The position numbers were made by a program, and so were the translations under genes. Under the pieces are notes generated by a model that worked only from the letters and a program-made list of their open reading frames with translations, was not told the DNA's origin and made no database searches. A stretch of 64,000 bases of DNA from Microbulbifer aggregans (lineage in GTDB: Bacteria; Pseudomonadota; Gammaproteobacteria; Pseudomonadales; Cellvibrionaceae): NCBI RefSeq assembly GCF_020524005.1, contig NZ_JAIVKK010000001.1, positions 806,001-870,000 of the forward strand, written 5' to 3'. Below are positions 25,878 through 35,741 of the stretch, piece by piece. Numbering within the stretch: position 1 is the first letter of the stretch; each line of letters begins with the position of its first letter.

Positions 25878-28800
25878 ATGAACCAATCCAATAAGGCACG
25901 CTTCTCCAAGTGTCTTATCGCCAGTATTACTGCGCTTTATGTAGCCGGTGGTACTGCCGCGGTAGACTCTTTATCGGAGCAACGTACCGGGCTTCACGCT
26001 TCGAAACTGACCCTGGACATGATCCGCGGCTCTCAAGAGGATACCGCCGACATCCAGGGCAGTATTTATGAAAATCGCCAACCGGGTGTGAACCAGGTGC
26101 GCGGTGGGGGCAATCGTCCGGTTTTCGAACCTCAGGGCAATGTGAGCGGCGAAGTTTCCTACATCGTCCAGTTGAGCGACGAGCCGGTAGTAAATATTGT
26201 CGACGATATCTCCCCGCTCCAGGGATCAGCCAGCACGTTCAAGAGCGTTAAAAATACTCGTGCGGTTGAGCAGTACCGGGAAAAACTGGGCCGCGCCCAA
26301 TCCGACCTGATGAGCACCGCCAAGGCCCGCGGCATTCGCTTCGAAGTTCAGCGTCAGTTCACCATGGCGACCAATGCCATGGCCGTTCGCATGACCGAGA
26401 ACGAAGCGGCGCGTATGGCGGAAATGCCGGGTGTAAAACGTATTACCCCGTCTCGTATTTTCCAACTGAATTCCGACCGTTCTGTCGAGTTCCTCGGTGC
26501 CGATAAGGTACACGATGGTTCTGTAACCGGCGGTTTGCCCTACCAGGGTGAAGGTATGATCCTCGGTATCATCGATACCGGTATCAATACCGACCACGTG
26601 GCCTTCGCGGCAACTGGCGGCGACGGCTATGAACACACCAACCCAATGGGTGAAGGTGTGTATGTGGGCGACTGTGTAACCGACGCAACCCTGTGTAATG
26701 ACAAACTGATCGGTGTACATTCCTATCCGATTATTACCGAGGCCTATACCTACTGGCAGCCTCGCGAAAATCGCCGCCCTATCAACGGCCAAGCGGGCAA
26801 GCCGCCGAGTGGTGAGGACTACCACGGTCACGGCTCCCACACCGCAAGTACTGCCGGCGGTAACATTCTTTTCGATACCCCGCTGCAGACTCCGGAAAAC
26901 ACCGTTACCTCCGACGGTATCGATCTGCCGTTCAATTTCCCGAAAACATCCGGTATCGCACCACACGCGAACATCATCTCTTACCAGGTATGTTTCGCGG
27001 GTAACGGCGGCGCTGGTGATACCTACTCAGGCTGTCCGGAAGAAGCCATCCTTGCCGCCGTCGAAGACGCGATCACCGACGGTGTGGACGTTATCAACTT
27101 CTCCATTGGTGGAGCGGAATCCTTCCCGTGGGAAGACCCGATGGAACTGGCGTTCCTGTCCGCGCGTGAAGCCGGTATCTCTGTTGCAGTAGCCGCTGGT
27201 AACGCCGGTGCTTACTGGAGCACGGATCACACTTCTCCGTGGCTGACTTCTGTTGGCGCCCTTACCCACGATCGCGTGCTGAAGGAAGCGGAAAAAACCA
27301 TCGGCAATTTCACCGGTGGTACCAACTCGAACTTTGGCGTTAAAGATGGCAAGAGCTTCGACGGCGTCAGCTACTCCGACGGTATCAGCGGCCGCATCGT
27401 TTACGCGGGCCACTACGAAAACCCGAATTCCACTATGGATTCGAAGCTGTGTGAGCAGCCTTTCCCGGCCGGCACTTTCGATTTTGCCGACGACCCTGAA
27501 ACCGTGGACGTCGACGAAAGCACCGTGCCGGTGATCGTCCTGTGTGACCGCGGAGAAAATGCGCGCGTTGCAAAAGCTGAAAACGTGGCCGCCGGCGGCG
27601 CGGAAGGTTTCGTACTGGGCAACGTCAGTTACAACGAAAATCTGGTTGCCGATCCCTATGTGATCCCGGGCATCCACATTGATTCAACTGATCGTCGGAA
27701 CCTGTACAACTGGCTCAATGCTAACCAGGACACGGTCAACATGGCCGAGATCAGCGCCAGCGTAACCACCTACGGTACCGACCCGGAAGCTGGCCATATG
27801 ATGGCACCCTTCAGTTCTGCAGGACCAAGCATTACCAACACCAACTATCTGGTACCTGCAATTGCAGCCCCGGGTGTGGATGTTTACGCGGCAAACGCGG
27901 ACGATCAGCCGTTCACCAATATGCCGTTCCCCAGCGACTGGACCTTCATGAGCGGCACCTCTATGGCATCGCCTCAAGTGGCTGGCGCTATGGCTCTGGT
28001 GAAGCAGGCGAACCCGAGCTGGACGCCGGCGGAAATCCAGTCCGCGCTGATGCTGACCGCGGGCGAGGCTTACGGTGCCGACGCATACGGCCGCAAGCTG
28101 GACCTGGACAACTCCTTCCGTCAGGGTGCCGGTAGCCTCAACATCGCCGCTGCGGCCCAGGCCGGCCTGGTGATGAATGAAACCATCGAGAACTACCTCG
28201 CTGCCAACCCGGAAGAAGGCGGTCGTGCGGAGTGGCTGAACACCGCTTCCATGGTCAACAAAGACTGCCAAACCACCTGCTCCTGGATTCGTACGCTGAA
28301 AGCGACCAAAGATGGTACCTGGACCGCAACCGGCGAGAGCAAATACGGCTCTGACGCCGAAGTAACGGTAACGCCGGAGCAGTTCACCCTGCGCGCCGGT
28401 GAAGAGCAGACCATCATGGTCACCGTCAACGTGAAAGCGGACATGTTCGATGCCGTCGCCGAGTCGCCGTTCGAGGACATGGCCTCCATCGACACCAATC
28501 ACCTGTTCTTCTTCGGTGATGTGGTACTGACCGAAACCAGCGGTGCCGCGCCACGCAGCCACCTGCCGGTGGTCGCCGCGTTTAATCGCGGGGTAATGCC
28601 AAACCAAGTGTCACTGGAAGTGCACCGTGAGCAGGGCCGCGAAGTCGTTGCTGGCCTGCAACTGCCGGAAGCCAGTTCATTCGAAGTGCGCAAATACGGC
28701 CTGACCAAGGCAACCGTGCACGAGTTTGATCTGGAGAAAGGCAACGTCAACGTTTCCCCCGGTAACATGGATGAGAAAAGAGGCTGGGGCTGGATGCTGA

Positions 28801-31253
28801 TTGATGTTCCGGCCGATACCAAGCAGCTGGTGGTCGAGTCCTACAGCTACGAAGCGACCGATCCCGCAAACCTGGATCGCAATGCTTCCGTTATGGTCGG
28901 TATTGACAGCAATGGCAACGGCGCGGACTTCGAGAGTACAGAAGAATACCGGGAAGAGCTGATATGTACCTCCTTCCATCCGGGCGTGAATAACTTCTGC
29001 GTGATCAACAATCCAGAACCCGGCAGCTACTGGGCAGTGATTCACAACTCCTCGTTTGCCGGTGATGGTCTAGTTAGACACGAACCAGGCAAAGTAACTG
29101 GTGGTTACGCCCTGGTTGGCGCCGATTCCGACGCGAACAATATGACCATCTCTACCCCACAATCCAGCACCGGCGGCAGCAAAGTGGACATTGCCCTGGA
29201 CTGGAACCTGCCGGAAGCGACCAATGGTGATGTGTACTACGGTGCCTTCGATCTCGGCGTCTCCGGTGTACCGGGTAGCATTGGTCTGTCTGCTGTGCGC
29301 CTTGAGCGGGGTGTGGATGAAGTCAACCTGGATATCAGCCAGAAAACCGCAAAACCGGGTGACGTCCTCGACTTCACTCTGGACGTGCGCCAGAACCTGG
29401 AATCCGCCAATCGCAGCTACGACATCAAGGCAACTCTGCCGCAGGGACTGACCCTGGTAGAGGGCTCTGTAGAGTCCACCGAAAATATCGAGAACCTGAG
29501 CACCGAAAACGGCCTGATCAGTCTCGCTGGCTCACAGTCCTCCACCCGAGATGTGGCACGAGAGTATGTGGTAACCACCAATGCCACCGACCAGATGTGT
29601 CACACGCCGATGATCGATGAATACTCCGACGGCAAGTACATCGACCTGCTGGAGTTTAATATCCGTCCACTTGTGGGACTCTGGGAAGGAGGCGCTGACT
29701 CCAACTACCTCGTCCAGGTTTCCACCGAATGGCTGTTCTGGATGGACGATGCGGAGATCCCGCTGTTTGGCCTGCCACACAAGGGTTTCGTCAATATCCT
29801 GCCGAACGGGCTGTTGCACATGGATCAAAACTCATGGAATTGGAGCTGGCATCGCCCTGCCGGCGCCGGTTTCGTTAGCTCCGGTGTAATGCCCTTCTGG
29901 CGCGGTGACTTCACCGCGGATTACTACAATTCCCCATATGAAGTCCGTGGACTGACCATTGCCAACCAGTACGCCAGCGAGCGTCCGGATCTCGGCGATC
30001 TGGTGTTTATGGAATACGACAATATCGTTGCTCCACCCATTGACCCGATCACTGGTGAACCGATAGAAGGAGGAATACCAACTGAAGTGGACTTCGAAGT
30101 AATCATGCGTAATGGCATCGATTTCGGCGAAGGCATGCACGAAATTGTGATGGCCTATGACAACCTGAGCGGTGATCTAACCCTTGGTGCCATCGGCGTC
30201 GAGCAAGGCGACGGTTTCCAGACCCCGTACGGTCCTCTGAACGGCTACCTTGGCGAAAGCTTCGGCTACAACAACCTTGACCAGAAACTGCATAACGATC
30301 TGGTAGTCTGCTACGACTATCGCGGTCCGGAACAAAGTGCCATGCAGGTGAAGTTCAAGGCGCGTGTAAACGAGTCTGCAGCTGGCCAAACCCTGGTCGT
30401 TAACCTGGACAACAACATGCAGTTTGCCGACGCGAAGTCCACCAGCCAGGAGATCAAGGTAAACGGCAACATCGCCCTGTCTTCCATCGCCGACCAGGTG
30501 GTGAATGAGGATGAAACCCTCGAAGGCATCCAGGTGCTCTACGCGGACGCCGACAAAGTGGGTAACACCATCGAAGTCAGCGGCGAGCACATTTCCGCTA
30601 CCGTTAACGGCCACGAAGCCGGTTCCACTTTTGATATCACCCCGGAAGCCAACTTCTCCGGTGAAACCGAAGTAACCGTCACCGTACGCGACAACAACGC
30701 AACCAGCGATGCCAGCAGCGTGACCTTCATGCTGACGGTAAACCCCGTTGCGGACGCACCGGTCGCTGCATCAGCAGGCAACCTGACCATCACCGAAGGC
30801 GAGAGTGCCGCGCTCGACGCGAGTGCCAGCTTTGACGCTGACGGCGATGTACTGAGCTTCAGCTGGACTGGCCCGGGTGTGATTGAGGGTGCGGACACCG
30901 CCACTCCGACAGTCACCGGCCTGGCCGAAGGCGAACACACGTTCACTGTCATCGTGAGCGATGGTGGAATGACTTCAGAAGCCAGTGTGACCGTAACTGT
31001 TCTCGCAGCAGCAACGAGTTCTTCCGGTGGTTCCAGCAGCTCCTCCAGTTCGAGCAGCTCTTCTGGTGGCTCCAGCAGCTCTTCCAGCTCAAGCAGTTCT
31101 TCCGGTGGTTCCAGCAGCTCCAGTAGCTCTTCTGGTGGCGAAACCACGGTAGATCCAGAGCCGACCAAGAAGAAGAAAAAAGGTGGTTCCGTGTACTACC
31201 TGCTGGCCCTGCTCGCAGCGGCTGGTCTGTTCAGAAGACGCAAACTCAGCTGA
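25878..31253 (+). CDS. Large secreted S8 (subtilisin-like) protease with GlyGly-CTERM-like tail
   Basis: The 1791-residue protein has a signal sequence, then an inhibitor-I9-like propeptide (about 90-205). The S8 catalytic domain (about 220-760) has triad Asp233 (GIIDTGIN), His318 (HGHGSHTAS) and Ser695 (MSGTSMASPQ). A PA-type insertion lies near 530-620. The C-terminal half holds beta-sandwich regions, a cadherin-like and a PKD-like repeat (about 1535-1705), then a Ser/Gly linker. The tail KKKKKGGSVYYLLALLAAAG plus RRRKLS fits GlyGly-CTERM sorting, which in other proteobacteria uses rhombosortase. It probably digests extracellular protein. It is monocistronic, with a terminator downstream. 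Confidence 0.93.
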   Translation: MNQSNKARFSKCLIASITALYVAGGTAAVDSLSEQRTGLHASKLTLDMIRGSQEDTADIQGSIYENRQPGVNQVRGGGNRPVFEPQGNVSGEVSYIVQLSDEPVVNIVDDISPLQGSASTFKSVKNTRAVEQYREKLGRAQSDLMSTAKARGIRFEVQRQFTMATNAMAVRMTENEAARMAEMPGVKRITPSRIFQLNSDRSVEFLGADKVHDGSVTGGLPYQGEGMILGIIDTGINTDHVAFAATGGDGYEHTNPMGEGVYVGDCVTDATLCNDKLIGVHSYPIITEAYTYWQPRENRRPINGQAGKPPSGEDYHGHGSHTASTAGGNILFDTPLQTPENTVTSDGIDLPFNFPKTSGIAPHANIISYQVCFAGNGGAGDTYSGCPEEAILAAVEDAITDGVDVINFSIGGAESFPWEDPMELAFLSAREAGISVAVAAGNAGAYWSTDHTSPWLTSVGALTHDRVLKEAEKTIGNFTGGTNSNFGVKDGKSFDGVSYSDGISGRIVYAGHYENPNSTMDSKLCEQPFPAGTFDFADDPETVDVDESTVPVIVLCDRGENARVAKAENVAAGGAEGFVLGNVSYNENLVADPYVIPGIHIDSTDRRNLYNWLNANQDTVNMAEISASVTTYGTDPEAGHMMAPFSSAGPSITNTNYLVPAIAAPGVDVYAANADDQPFTNMPFPSDWTFMSGTSMASPQVAGAMALVKQANPSWTPAEIQSALMLTAGEAYGADAYGRKLDLDNSFRQGAGSLNIAAAAQAGLVMNETIENYLAANPEEGGRAEWLNTASMVNKDCQTTCSWIRTLKATKDGTWTATGESKYGSDAEVTVTPEQFTLRAGEEQTIMVTVNVKADMFDAVAESPFEDMASIDTNHLFFFGDVVLTETSGAAPRSHLPVVAAFNRGVMPNQVSLEVHREQGREVVAGLQLPEASSFEVRKYGLTKATVHEFDLEKGNVNVSPGNMDEKRGWGWMLIDVPADTKQLVVESYSYEATDPANLDRNASVMVGIDSNGNGADFESTEEYREELICTSFHPGVNNFCVINNPEPGSYWAVIHNSSFAGDGLVRHEPGKVTGGYALVGADSDANNMTISTPQSSTGGSKVDIALDWNLPEATNGDVYYGAFDLGVSGVPGSIGLSAVRLERGVDEVNLDISQKTAKPGDVLDFTLDVRQNLESANRSYDIKATLPQGLTLVEGSVESTENIENLSTENGLISLAGSQSSTRDVAREYVVTTNATDQMCHTPMIDEYSDGKYIDLLEFNIRPLVGLWEGGADSNYLVQVSTEWLFWMDDAEIPLFGLPHKGFVNILPNGLLHMDQNSWNWSWHRPAGAGFVSSGVMPFWRGDFTADYYNSPYEVRGLTIANQYASERPDLGDLVFMEYDNIVAPPIDPITGEPIEGGIPTEVDFEVIMRNGIDFGEGMHEIVMAYDNLSGDLTLGAIGVEQGDGFQTPYGPLNGYLGESFGYNNLDQKLHNDLVVCYDYRGPEQSAMQVKFKARVNESAAGQTLVVNLDNNMQFADAKSTSQEIKVNGNIALSSIADQVVNEDETLEGIQVLYADADKVGNTIEVSGEHISATVNGHEAGSTFDITPEANFSGETEVTVTVRDNNATSDASSVTFMLTVNPVADAPVAASAGNLTITEGESAALDASASFDADGDVLSFSWTGPGVIEGADTATPTVTGLAEGEHTFTVIVSDGGMTSEASVTVTVLAAATSSSGGSSSSSSSSSSSGGSSSSSSSSSSSGGSSSSSSSSGGETTVDPEPTKKKKKGGSVYYLLALLAAAGLFRRRKLS
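31026..31139 (+). repeat. 39-bp tandem repeats coding the Ser/Gly linker
   Basis: Gly-Gly codon pairs recur at 31026, 31065, 31104 and 31134 (spacing 39, 39, 30), each followed by runs of serine codons of mixed AGC/TCC/TCT type. The imperfect codon-level repeats suggest slippage-driven length variation followed by drift. Confidence 0.85.
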
Positions 31254-31283
31254 GTTAAACCCAAGTCTTCAGACTAAAAATGA

Positions 31284-31307
31284 GCGGGCCTTCGGGCCCG
31301 CTTTTTT
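31284..31307 (+). terminator. Terminator of the subtilase gene
   Basis: GCGGGCC, loop TTCG, GGCCCGC and six T, 30 bp after the stop codon. Confidence 0.95.
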
Positions 31308-31355
31308 ATTTCCGGTGCGGTTACCGAAATAGTGTCCGTCCTGCAAAAAAGTTGA

Positions 31356-31997
31356 TCAAAGATCCTGCGGCATCGCCTGCTGCTGGCTCGCCGAGCTAAC
31401 CCCAAGCCAATGGGGATACTTGGCCAGCACACCAATGGCGATCAGGTCGTAGACGCCGTGCCAAACGATGACCGTCAACAGGCTTTCACTCAGCCAGTAA
31501 ACAACGCCCAGGGTCAAACCGATTGCGAAAGTCAGGAAAAAATAAATAAACGAGGCGTAGTGCAGTAAACCGAAGAGCACCGACGCCCCTAAAATGCCCA
31601 GGACCGGCAGGCTAAAGGACGTCATCCACGGCTGAAAAAAACCGCGAAACAGCAATTCCTCACAAACGCCAGCGGCCACTGCCAACAAACCAATTTGCCC
31701 CCACGAAAAGTCTCGGAAAAACGGATGGAAAGCCTTGCAGTGCTCGCGCAATTTCACACCGACTCGCGTTTTCGAACGAGTGAGCGCCGCACACGTGATA
31801 TATGTCAATAAAGCCCCCAATACTCCAGTCAGCACTTGAGGCATATAGCCCTGCCCCAGCATCCCTTGCTCCGAACCAAACCAGGACACATCCACCCGGC
31901 TGAAATAGAGACAGGCCATCGCGATCGCCAGTGAAACACCCTGAATGGCCAGTCCCATCCCGAATGCGGATGCCGTGTTGCTATTGGATTGCCCCAC
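31356..31997 (-). CDS. CPBP-family intramembrane metalloprotease
   Basis: The 213-residue membrane protein of the CPBP/Rce1-like family has the paired-Glu motif EELLFRGFF and the later conserved motifs LFGLLHYASF and WHGVYDLIA, within about seven hydrophobic segments. The substrate is unknown. The start is a GTG with GGGG 6 nt upstream. The frame is open further upstream without a good ribosome site, and translation from the GTG puts the first span near residue 10. It lies convergent with the subtilase gene; no functional link is shown. Confidence 0.85.
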   Translation of the reverse strand: MGQSNSNTASAFGMGLAIQGVSLAIAMACLYFSRVDVSWFGSEQGMLGQGYMPQVLTGVLGALLTYITCAALTRSKTRVGVKLREHCKAFHPFFRDFSWGQIGLLAVAAGVCEELLFRGFFQPWMTSFSLPVLGILGASVLFGLLHYASFIYFFLTFAIGLTLGVVYWLSESLLTVIVWHGVYDLIAIGVLAKYPHWLGVSSASQQQAMPQDL

Positions 31998-32152
31998 AAA
32001 ATTCCCCTTACCCAATCTGTTATCTGTGTGTTGTCTTTGCTTGCTCGAACTACTTGTGACCGGATATTCACATTTTAGCCAGCGGTTCGCCAACTAAGTT
32101 TGCAGGCCACAGCTTCAAAATCACACGTCAGACTATGAGCAAGAAACCATCA

Positions 32153-32189
32153 ATACAAAAAAGCTATCAAAACGATAGAAATCAATCAT
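32153..32189 (+). promoter_or_regulatory. OxyR binding site upstream of ahpC
   Basis: Four tetrads at exact 11-bp period: ATAC (32153), CTAT (32164), ATAG (32175) and TCAT (32186), against the known OxyR pattern ATAG-N7-CTAT-N7-ATAG-N7-CTAT (13 of 16 bases). It abuts where a -35 would lie for the -10-like TAGTAT at 32213-32218, as expected for an activated promoter. Confidence 0.75.
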
Positions 32190-32279
32190 TTTTATCAAGG
32201 GGGATCGGCTAATAGTATTTACCCCGTACCAAGCAACCCGCGCCTTAAACCACTAAGGCAAACCAACAAGGAAATCACT

Positions 32280-32846
32280 ATGTCCAGCTACATCAACCAA
32301 GAGATCAAGCCGTTCAACGCCAAAGCCTACCAGTCTGGCGACTTCTTCGACGTCAGCGATGCGGACCTGAAAGGCAAGTGGTCTGTGGTGTTCTTCTACC
32401 CGGCCGACTTCACCTTCGTATGCCCGACGGAGCTGGGCGACCTGGCGGACAACTATGAAGAATTCAAGAAACTGGGTGTAGAAATCTACTCGGTATCTAC
32501 CGACACCCACTTCACTCACAAAGCGTGGCACGACTCTTCCGAAACCATCGGCAAGATCCAGTTCCCGATGATCGGCGACCCTACCGGCACCATCACTCGC
32601 AACTTCGACGTGATGATTGAAGAAGAAGGCATCGCTGAGCGCGGCACCTTCGTGATCGACCCGGAAGGCAAGATCCAGATCGTAGAGATCAACGCTGGCG
32701 GCATCGGCCGTGACGCACAGGACCTGCTGCGCAAGATCAAGGCCGCTCAGTACGTAGCCGCCCACCCGGGTGAAGTTTGCCCGGCCAAATGGAAAGAAGG
32801 TGAAGCTACTCTGGCGCCGTCTCTGGATCTCGTCGGCAAAATCTAA
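32280..32846 (+). CDS. ahpC: Alkyl hydroperoxide reductase peroxidase subunit AhpC
   Basis: 2-Cys peroxiredoxin reducing hydrogen and organic peroxides, recycled by AhpF. The 188-residue product has the peroxidatic Cys in [16 protein letters not shown] and the resolving Cys in [13 protein letters not shown] near the C-terminus. An ATG with AAGGAA upstream is used. An OxyR site sits 91 bp upstream. A GC hairpin and a large palindromic element separate it from ahpF, which probably lets ahpC be expressed more than ahpF. Confidence 0.97.
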   Translation: MSSYINQEIKPFNAKAYQSGDFFDVSDADLKGKWSVVFFYPADFTFVCPTELGDLADNYEEFKKLGVEIYSVSTDTHFTHKAWHDSSETIGKIQFPMIGDPTGTITRNFDVMIEEEGIAERGTFVIDPEGKIQIVEINAGGIGRDAQDLLRKIKAAQYVAAHPGEVCPAKWKEGEATLAPSLDLVGKI

Positions 32847-32861
32847 TAGCTGACACTGGAT

Positions 32862-32881
32862 GGCGGACCTAAAGGTCCGCC
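32862..32881 (+). terminator. Hairpin after ahpC, likely partial terminator or mRNA stabiliser
   Basis: Perfect 8-bp stem GGCGGACC/GGTCCGCC with a TAAA loop, followed by only GTTTAAG. A weak U-tract suggests leaky termination between ahpC and ahpF. Confidence 0.6.
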
Positions 32882-32929
32882 GTTTAAGCAAGCACAGCAC
32901 ACTGAACAATTTCAGTGGCGGTGCCGCTA

Positions 32930-33023
32930 CCGGGTGCTCTCTTGTGAGACACGTCGTGAACCCATCCCTGGGTACTCTTCCGCGAGGTCCCTCTCGCGGA
33001 AGGTCTCACAAGAGAGCACCCGG
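32930..33023. repeat. Large cruciform-like palindromic element between ahpC and ahpF
   Basis: A perfect 21-bp inverted repeat (32930-32950 with 33003-33023, arms starting CCGGGTGCTC) encloses two further perfect hairpins. These are ACCCA/TGGGT (32960-32973) and CTTCCGCGAG/CTCGCGGAAG (32977-33002), the second abutting the outer arm. The 94-nt unit folds into a three-way junction. It could be a mobile palindromic unit, an RNA-processing element or a small RNA. No coding potential. Confidence 0.85.
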
Positions 33024-33109
33024 CATCGACACCTTCTCAGCGAATATCGCACTACGAATCGCGTTGCCAATTGCAGGCAACCAAATTCTACGAATTTCAG
33101 GACACACCG

Positions 33110-34693
33110 ATGTTGGACGCAAACGTAAAGAAACAACTGGACACCTATCTGCAGAATATCGTCAATCCGATCGAGATCAGTGTGTCCGCCGACAGCAGCG
33201 CAAAGTCTGCTGAACTGAGCAGCCTCGCAGAACAAATCGCCGAGCTGTCAGACAAAATTTCCCACAAGCAGGAAAGCAGCAAGCGCACCCCCAGCATGGC
33301 AATCGCCCCAGTAGGCGAAGCACCGCGGGTAAGCTTTGCCGGCATCCCCATGGGACACGAATTCACCTCCCTGGTACTGGCCCTGCTGCAGGCCGGCGGC
33401 CACCCTTCCAAGGCAGATCCGGAGGTGCTCGAGCAGGTGCGCAACCTCAAGGGTGAATTCCACTTTGAAACCTATATCTCGCTGTCCTGCCAGAACTGCC
33501 CGGACGTGGTCCAGGCACTGAACCTGATGGCGACCCTGAACCCGAACATCACCCACGTAATGATTGACGGAGCCCTGTTCCAGGACGAGGTAGATCAGCG
33601 CCAGGTAATGGCCGTGCCCTCCGTGTACCTGAACGGCGAACACTTTGGCCAGGGCCGCATGAGCCTCGAAGAGATCGTGGGCAAACTGGACACCGGTGCG
33701 GAAGAGCGCAAAGCAGCTGAGCTGAACGAGCGCGATCCATACGACGTCCTCGTTCTCGGCGGTGGCCCGGCCGGCGCTGCGGCGGCAATCTACGCAGCGC
33801 GTAAAGGTATCCGCACCGCCCTGGTCGCTGAACGATTCGGCGGTCAGGTAATGGACACCGTAGGTATCGAGAACTTCATCTCCGTACCCTATACCGAAGG
33901 CCCGAAACTGGCCGCGAGCCTGGAGCAGCACATCAAGGAGTACGGTGTAGACATCATCACCGGCCAGCGCGCCGCGCAACTGAAGCGCGACCAGATGATC
34001 GAGTTGGACATGGCCAGTGGTGCGACCCTCGCAAGCCGCTCGGTGATCCTCGCAACCGGCGCCCGCTGGAGAGAACTCGGCGTGCCCGGCGAAGCCGAGT
34101 ACCGCACCAAGGGCGTGGCCTACTGCCCGCACTGCGACGGTCCATTCTTCAAGGGCAAACATGTGGCTGTGATCGGCGGTGGCAACTCTGGTATCGAAGC
34201 GGCGATTGACCTGGCGGGCATCGTCAAGCACGTCACCGTGCTCGAATTTGCCGACACCCTGCGTGCGGATGAAGTACTGGTCCGCAAGGCACGCTCCATG
34301 CCCAATATCGACATCATTGCCAATGCGCAGACCACCGAGATTCTCGGCGACGGCAGCAAGGTGAATGGCCTCAAATACACCGACCGCGTAAGTGGCGAGA
34401 GTAAAACTGTGGAACTGGCCGGTGTCTTTGTACAGATCGGCCTGGTACCAAATACCGAGTTCCTGAAAGACAGCGGCCTGGAAATGAACCGCATGGGCGA
34501 GATCGTGATTGACGCACGCGGTGCAACCTCAATCCCGGGTGTCTTCGCCGCTGGCGATGCCACCACGGTGCCCTACAAGCAGATCGTGATCTCCATGGGC
34601 GCTGGAGCCACGGCCGCGCTGGGTGCGTTCGACCACCTGATCCGGACGTCTGTACCGGCTGAGGATAGTGAATCACTGTCCATGGCGAGCTGA
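33110..34693 (+). CDS. ahpF: Alkyl hydroperoxide reductase subunit F
   Basis: NAD(P)H-dependent flavoprotein disulfide reductase that reduces AhpC. The 527-residue product has an N-terminal double thioredoxin-like domain with the CX2C in [11 protein letters not shown] and an FAD-binding [18 protein letters not shown]. The redox centre is [13 protein letters not shown] and the second nucleotide site [14 protein letters not shown]. It ends with [15 protein letters not shown]. The ATG at 33110 ([11 protein letters not shown]), with AGGA 8 nt upstream, fits the family start better than the ATG at 33071. Confidence 0.97.
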   Translation: MLDANVKKQLDTYLQNIVNPIEISVSADSSAKSAELSSLAEQIAELSDKISHKQESSKRTPSMAIAPVGEAPRVSFAGIPMGHEFTSLVLALLQAGGHPSKADPEVLEQVRNLKGEFHFETYISLSCQNCPDVVQALNLMATLNPNITHVMIDGALFQDEVDQRQVMAVPSVYLNGEHFGQGRMSLEEIVGKLDTGAEERKAAELNERDPYDVLVLGGGPAGAAAAIYAARKGIRTALVAERFGGQVMDTVGIENFISVPYTEGPKLAASLEQHIKEYGVDIITGQRAAQLKRDQMIELDMASGATLASRSVILATGARWRELGVPGEAEYRTKGVAYCPHCDGPFFKGKHVAVIGGGNSGIEAAIDLAGIVKHVTVLEFADTLRADEVLVRKARSMPNIDIIANAQTTEILGDGSKVNGLKYTDRVSGESKTVELAGVFVQIGLVPNTEFLKDSGLEMNRMGEIVIDARGATSIPGVFAAGDATTVPYKQIVISMGAGATAALGAFDHLIRTSVPAEDSESLSMAS

Positions 34694-34719
34694 TCGCAAC
34701 AGTGCTTACCTGACCCCAT

Positions 34720-34750
34720 ACCGGGTATTGGCCTCCCAGCGATACCCGGT
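34720..34750. repeat. Perfect 9-bp inverted repeat, 13-nt loop
   Basis: ACCGGGTAT (34720-34728) and ATACCCGGT (34742-34750) downstream of ahpF, before the terminator. It has the same arm length, loop length and inner TAT/ATA ends as the repeat at 13176. Confidence 0.5.
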
Positions 34751-34803
34751 CCTCTCCCCGGCGAGCCACGCTCGCCAACCACTGGGAACCATCCCAAACT
34801 TCA

Positions 34804-34830
34804 GGCCGGTTCCCCAACCGGCCTTTTTTT
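34804..34830 (+). terminator. Terminator of ahpF
   Basis: GGCCGGTT, loop CCCC, AACCGGCC followed by seven T. The remaining spacer to the YceI gene holds no other visible element. Confidence 0.95.
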
Positions 34831-34991
34831 AATTTGTGTTAAGCCGCTAGCCAGTAACATATCTGGCTGTTAGTGTTTGAACCTCGAAACCGGTCAGTCT
34901 GTTGCAGTCATGTAACCTTCAGCCGGAAAACCCGAGTGGCGAAAACGCCACACTACACTACTTCCTTATGGATCCAACGGGAGCGCTCAAC

Positions 34992-35582
34992 ATGTTATTT
35001 GCCAAGCCTTTTAAATCCATCGCCCTGATGTCCCTACTGGTTTTGCCACTTTCCGCCCTGGCCGACTGGCAACTGGTGGGTGGCGACTCCAGCGTCCAGT
35101 TCGTTTCCGTAAAGAAATCAACAATCGCTGAAACCCACTCCTTCAAAGGACTGAGCGGCAAGATTACCGATGATGGCAAGGCCGAGGTCGATGTTGAGCT
35201 TGCGAGTGTTGAGACCAATATCCCGATCCGCAACGAGCGTATGCAGAAACTGCTGTTCGACACAGCCAAGTTCGCCCGTGCGGTGATCTCAGCGCAGGTG
35301 GATACTGACCAACTGAAGTCCCTGACTCCAGGCAAAACCATGGCGGTCAGCGCAGACCTGAATCTGGATGTACACGGTTCCCAGAAAACCGAAAAGGCTC
35401 AGCTTCAGGTAACCGGCCTGGAAAACGGTGGCCTGCTGGTCACAACGACCGCCCCCATCGTGATCAATGCCGGAGACTATAAACTGCTGGACGGCATCGA
35501 GAAGCTGCGTGAAATTGCCGGTCTCGACAGCATCAGCCCGATTGTCCCTGTCACGGTGAAACTGGTATTCACCCAGCAATAA
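34992..35582 (+). CDS. YceI-family periplasmic protein
   Basis: The 196-residue exported protein has a signal peptide (MLFAKPFKSIALMSLLVLPL, cut after SALA). The mature YceI lipocalin-like domain includes WQLVGGDSSVQFVSVKKSTI, ETHSFKGLSGKI, NERMQKLLFDTAKFA and VPVTVKLVF. YceI proteins bind polyisoprenoid-type lipids in some species. The ATG at 34992 with GGGAG upstream is chosen over upstream in-frame starts because it gives a clean signal peptide. Confidence 0.9.
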   Translation: MLFAKPFKSIALMSLLVLPLSALADWQLVGGDSSVQFVSVKKSTIAETHSFKGLSGKITDDGKAEVDVELASVETNIPIRNERMQKLLFDTAKFARAVISAQVDTDQLKSLTPGKTMAVSADLNLDVHGSQKTEKAQLQVTGLENGGLLVTTTAPIVINAGDYKLLDGIEKLREIAGLDSISPIVPVTVKLVFTQQ

Positions 35583-35741
35583 CCGCACTTCAGGCGTGGG
35601 GTACTGTCCCCGCGCCGCCACCCCTCTGCCATCCTTCCACCACGCTCAAGTTCTACCCTGAATCGCTACGGAAACCGGCAAAACGGCGCGGTATCCGGTA
35701 CACTTCCGCCAGTTCAACCGCGAAGTGACAGGTAATCAGCA

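Noticed and set aside
26226-28607. Long minus-strand frames across the subtilase gene
   Set aside because: They lie entirely inside a gene with a complete catalytic triad on the plus strand and read as low-complexity shadow sequence.
31013-31140. CRISPR-like direct repeats
   Set aside because: The 39-bp repeats are in frame inside the subtilase gene, have no spacers and encode a Ser/Gly linker; no cas genes are present.
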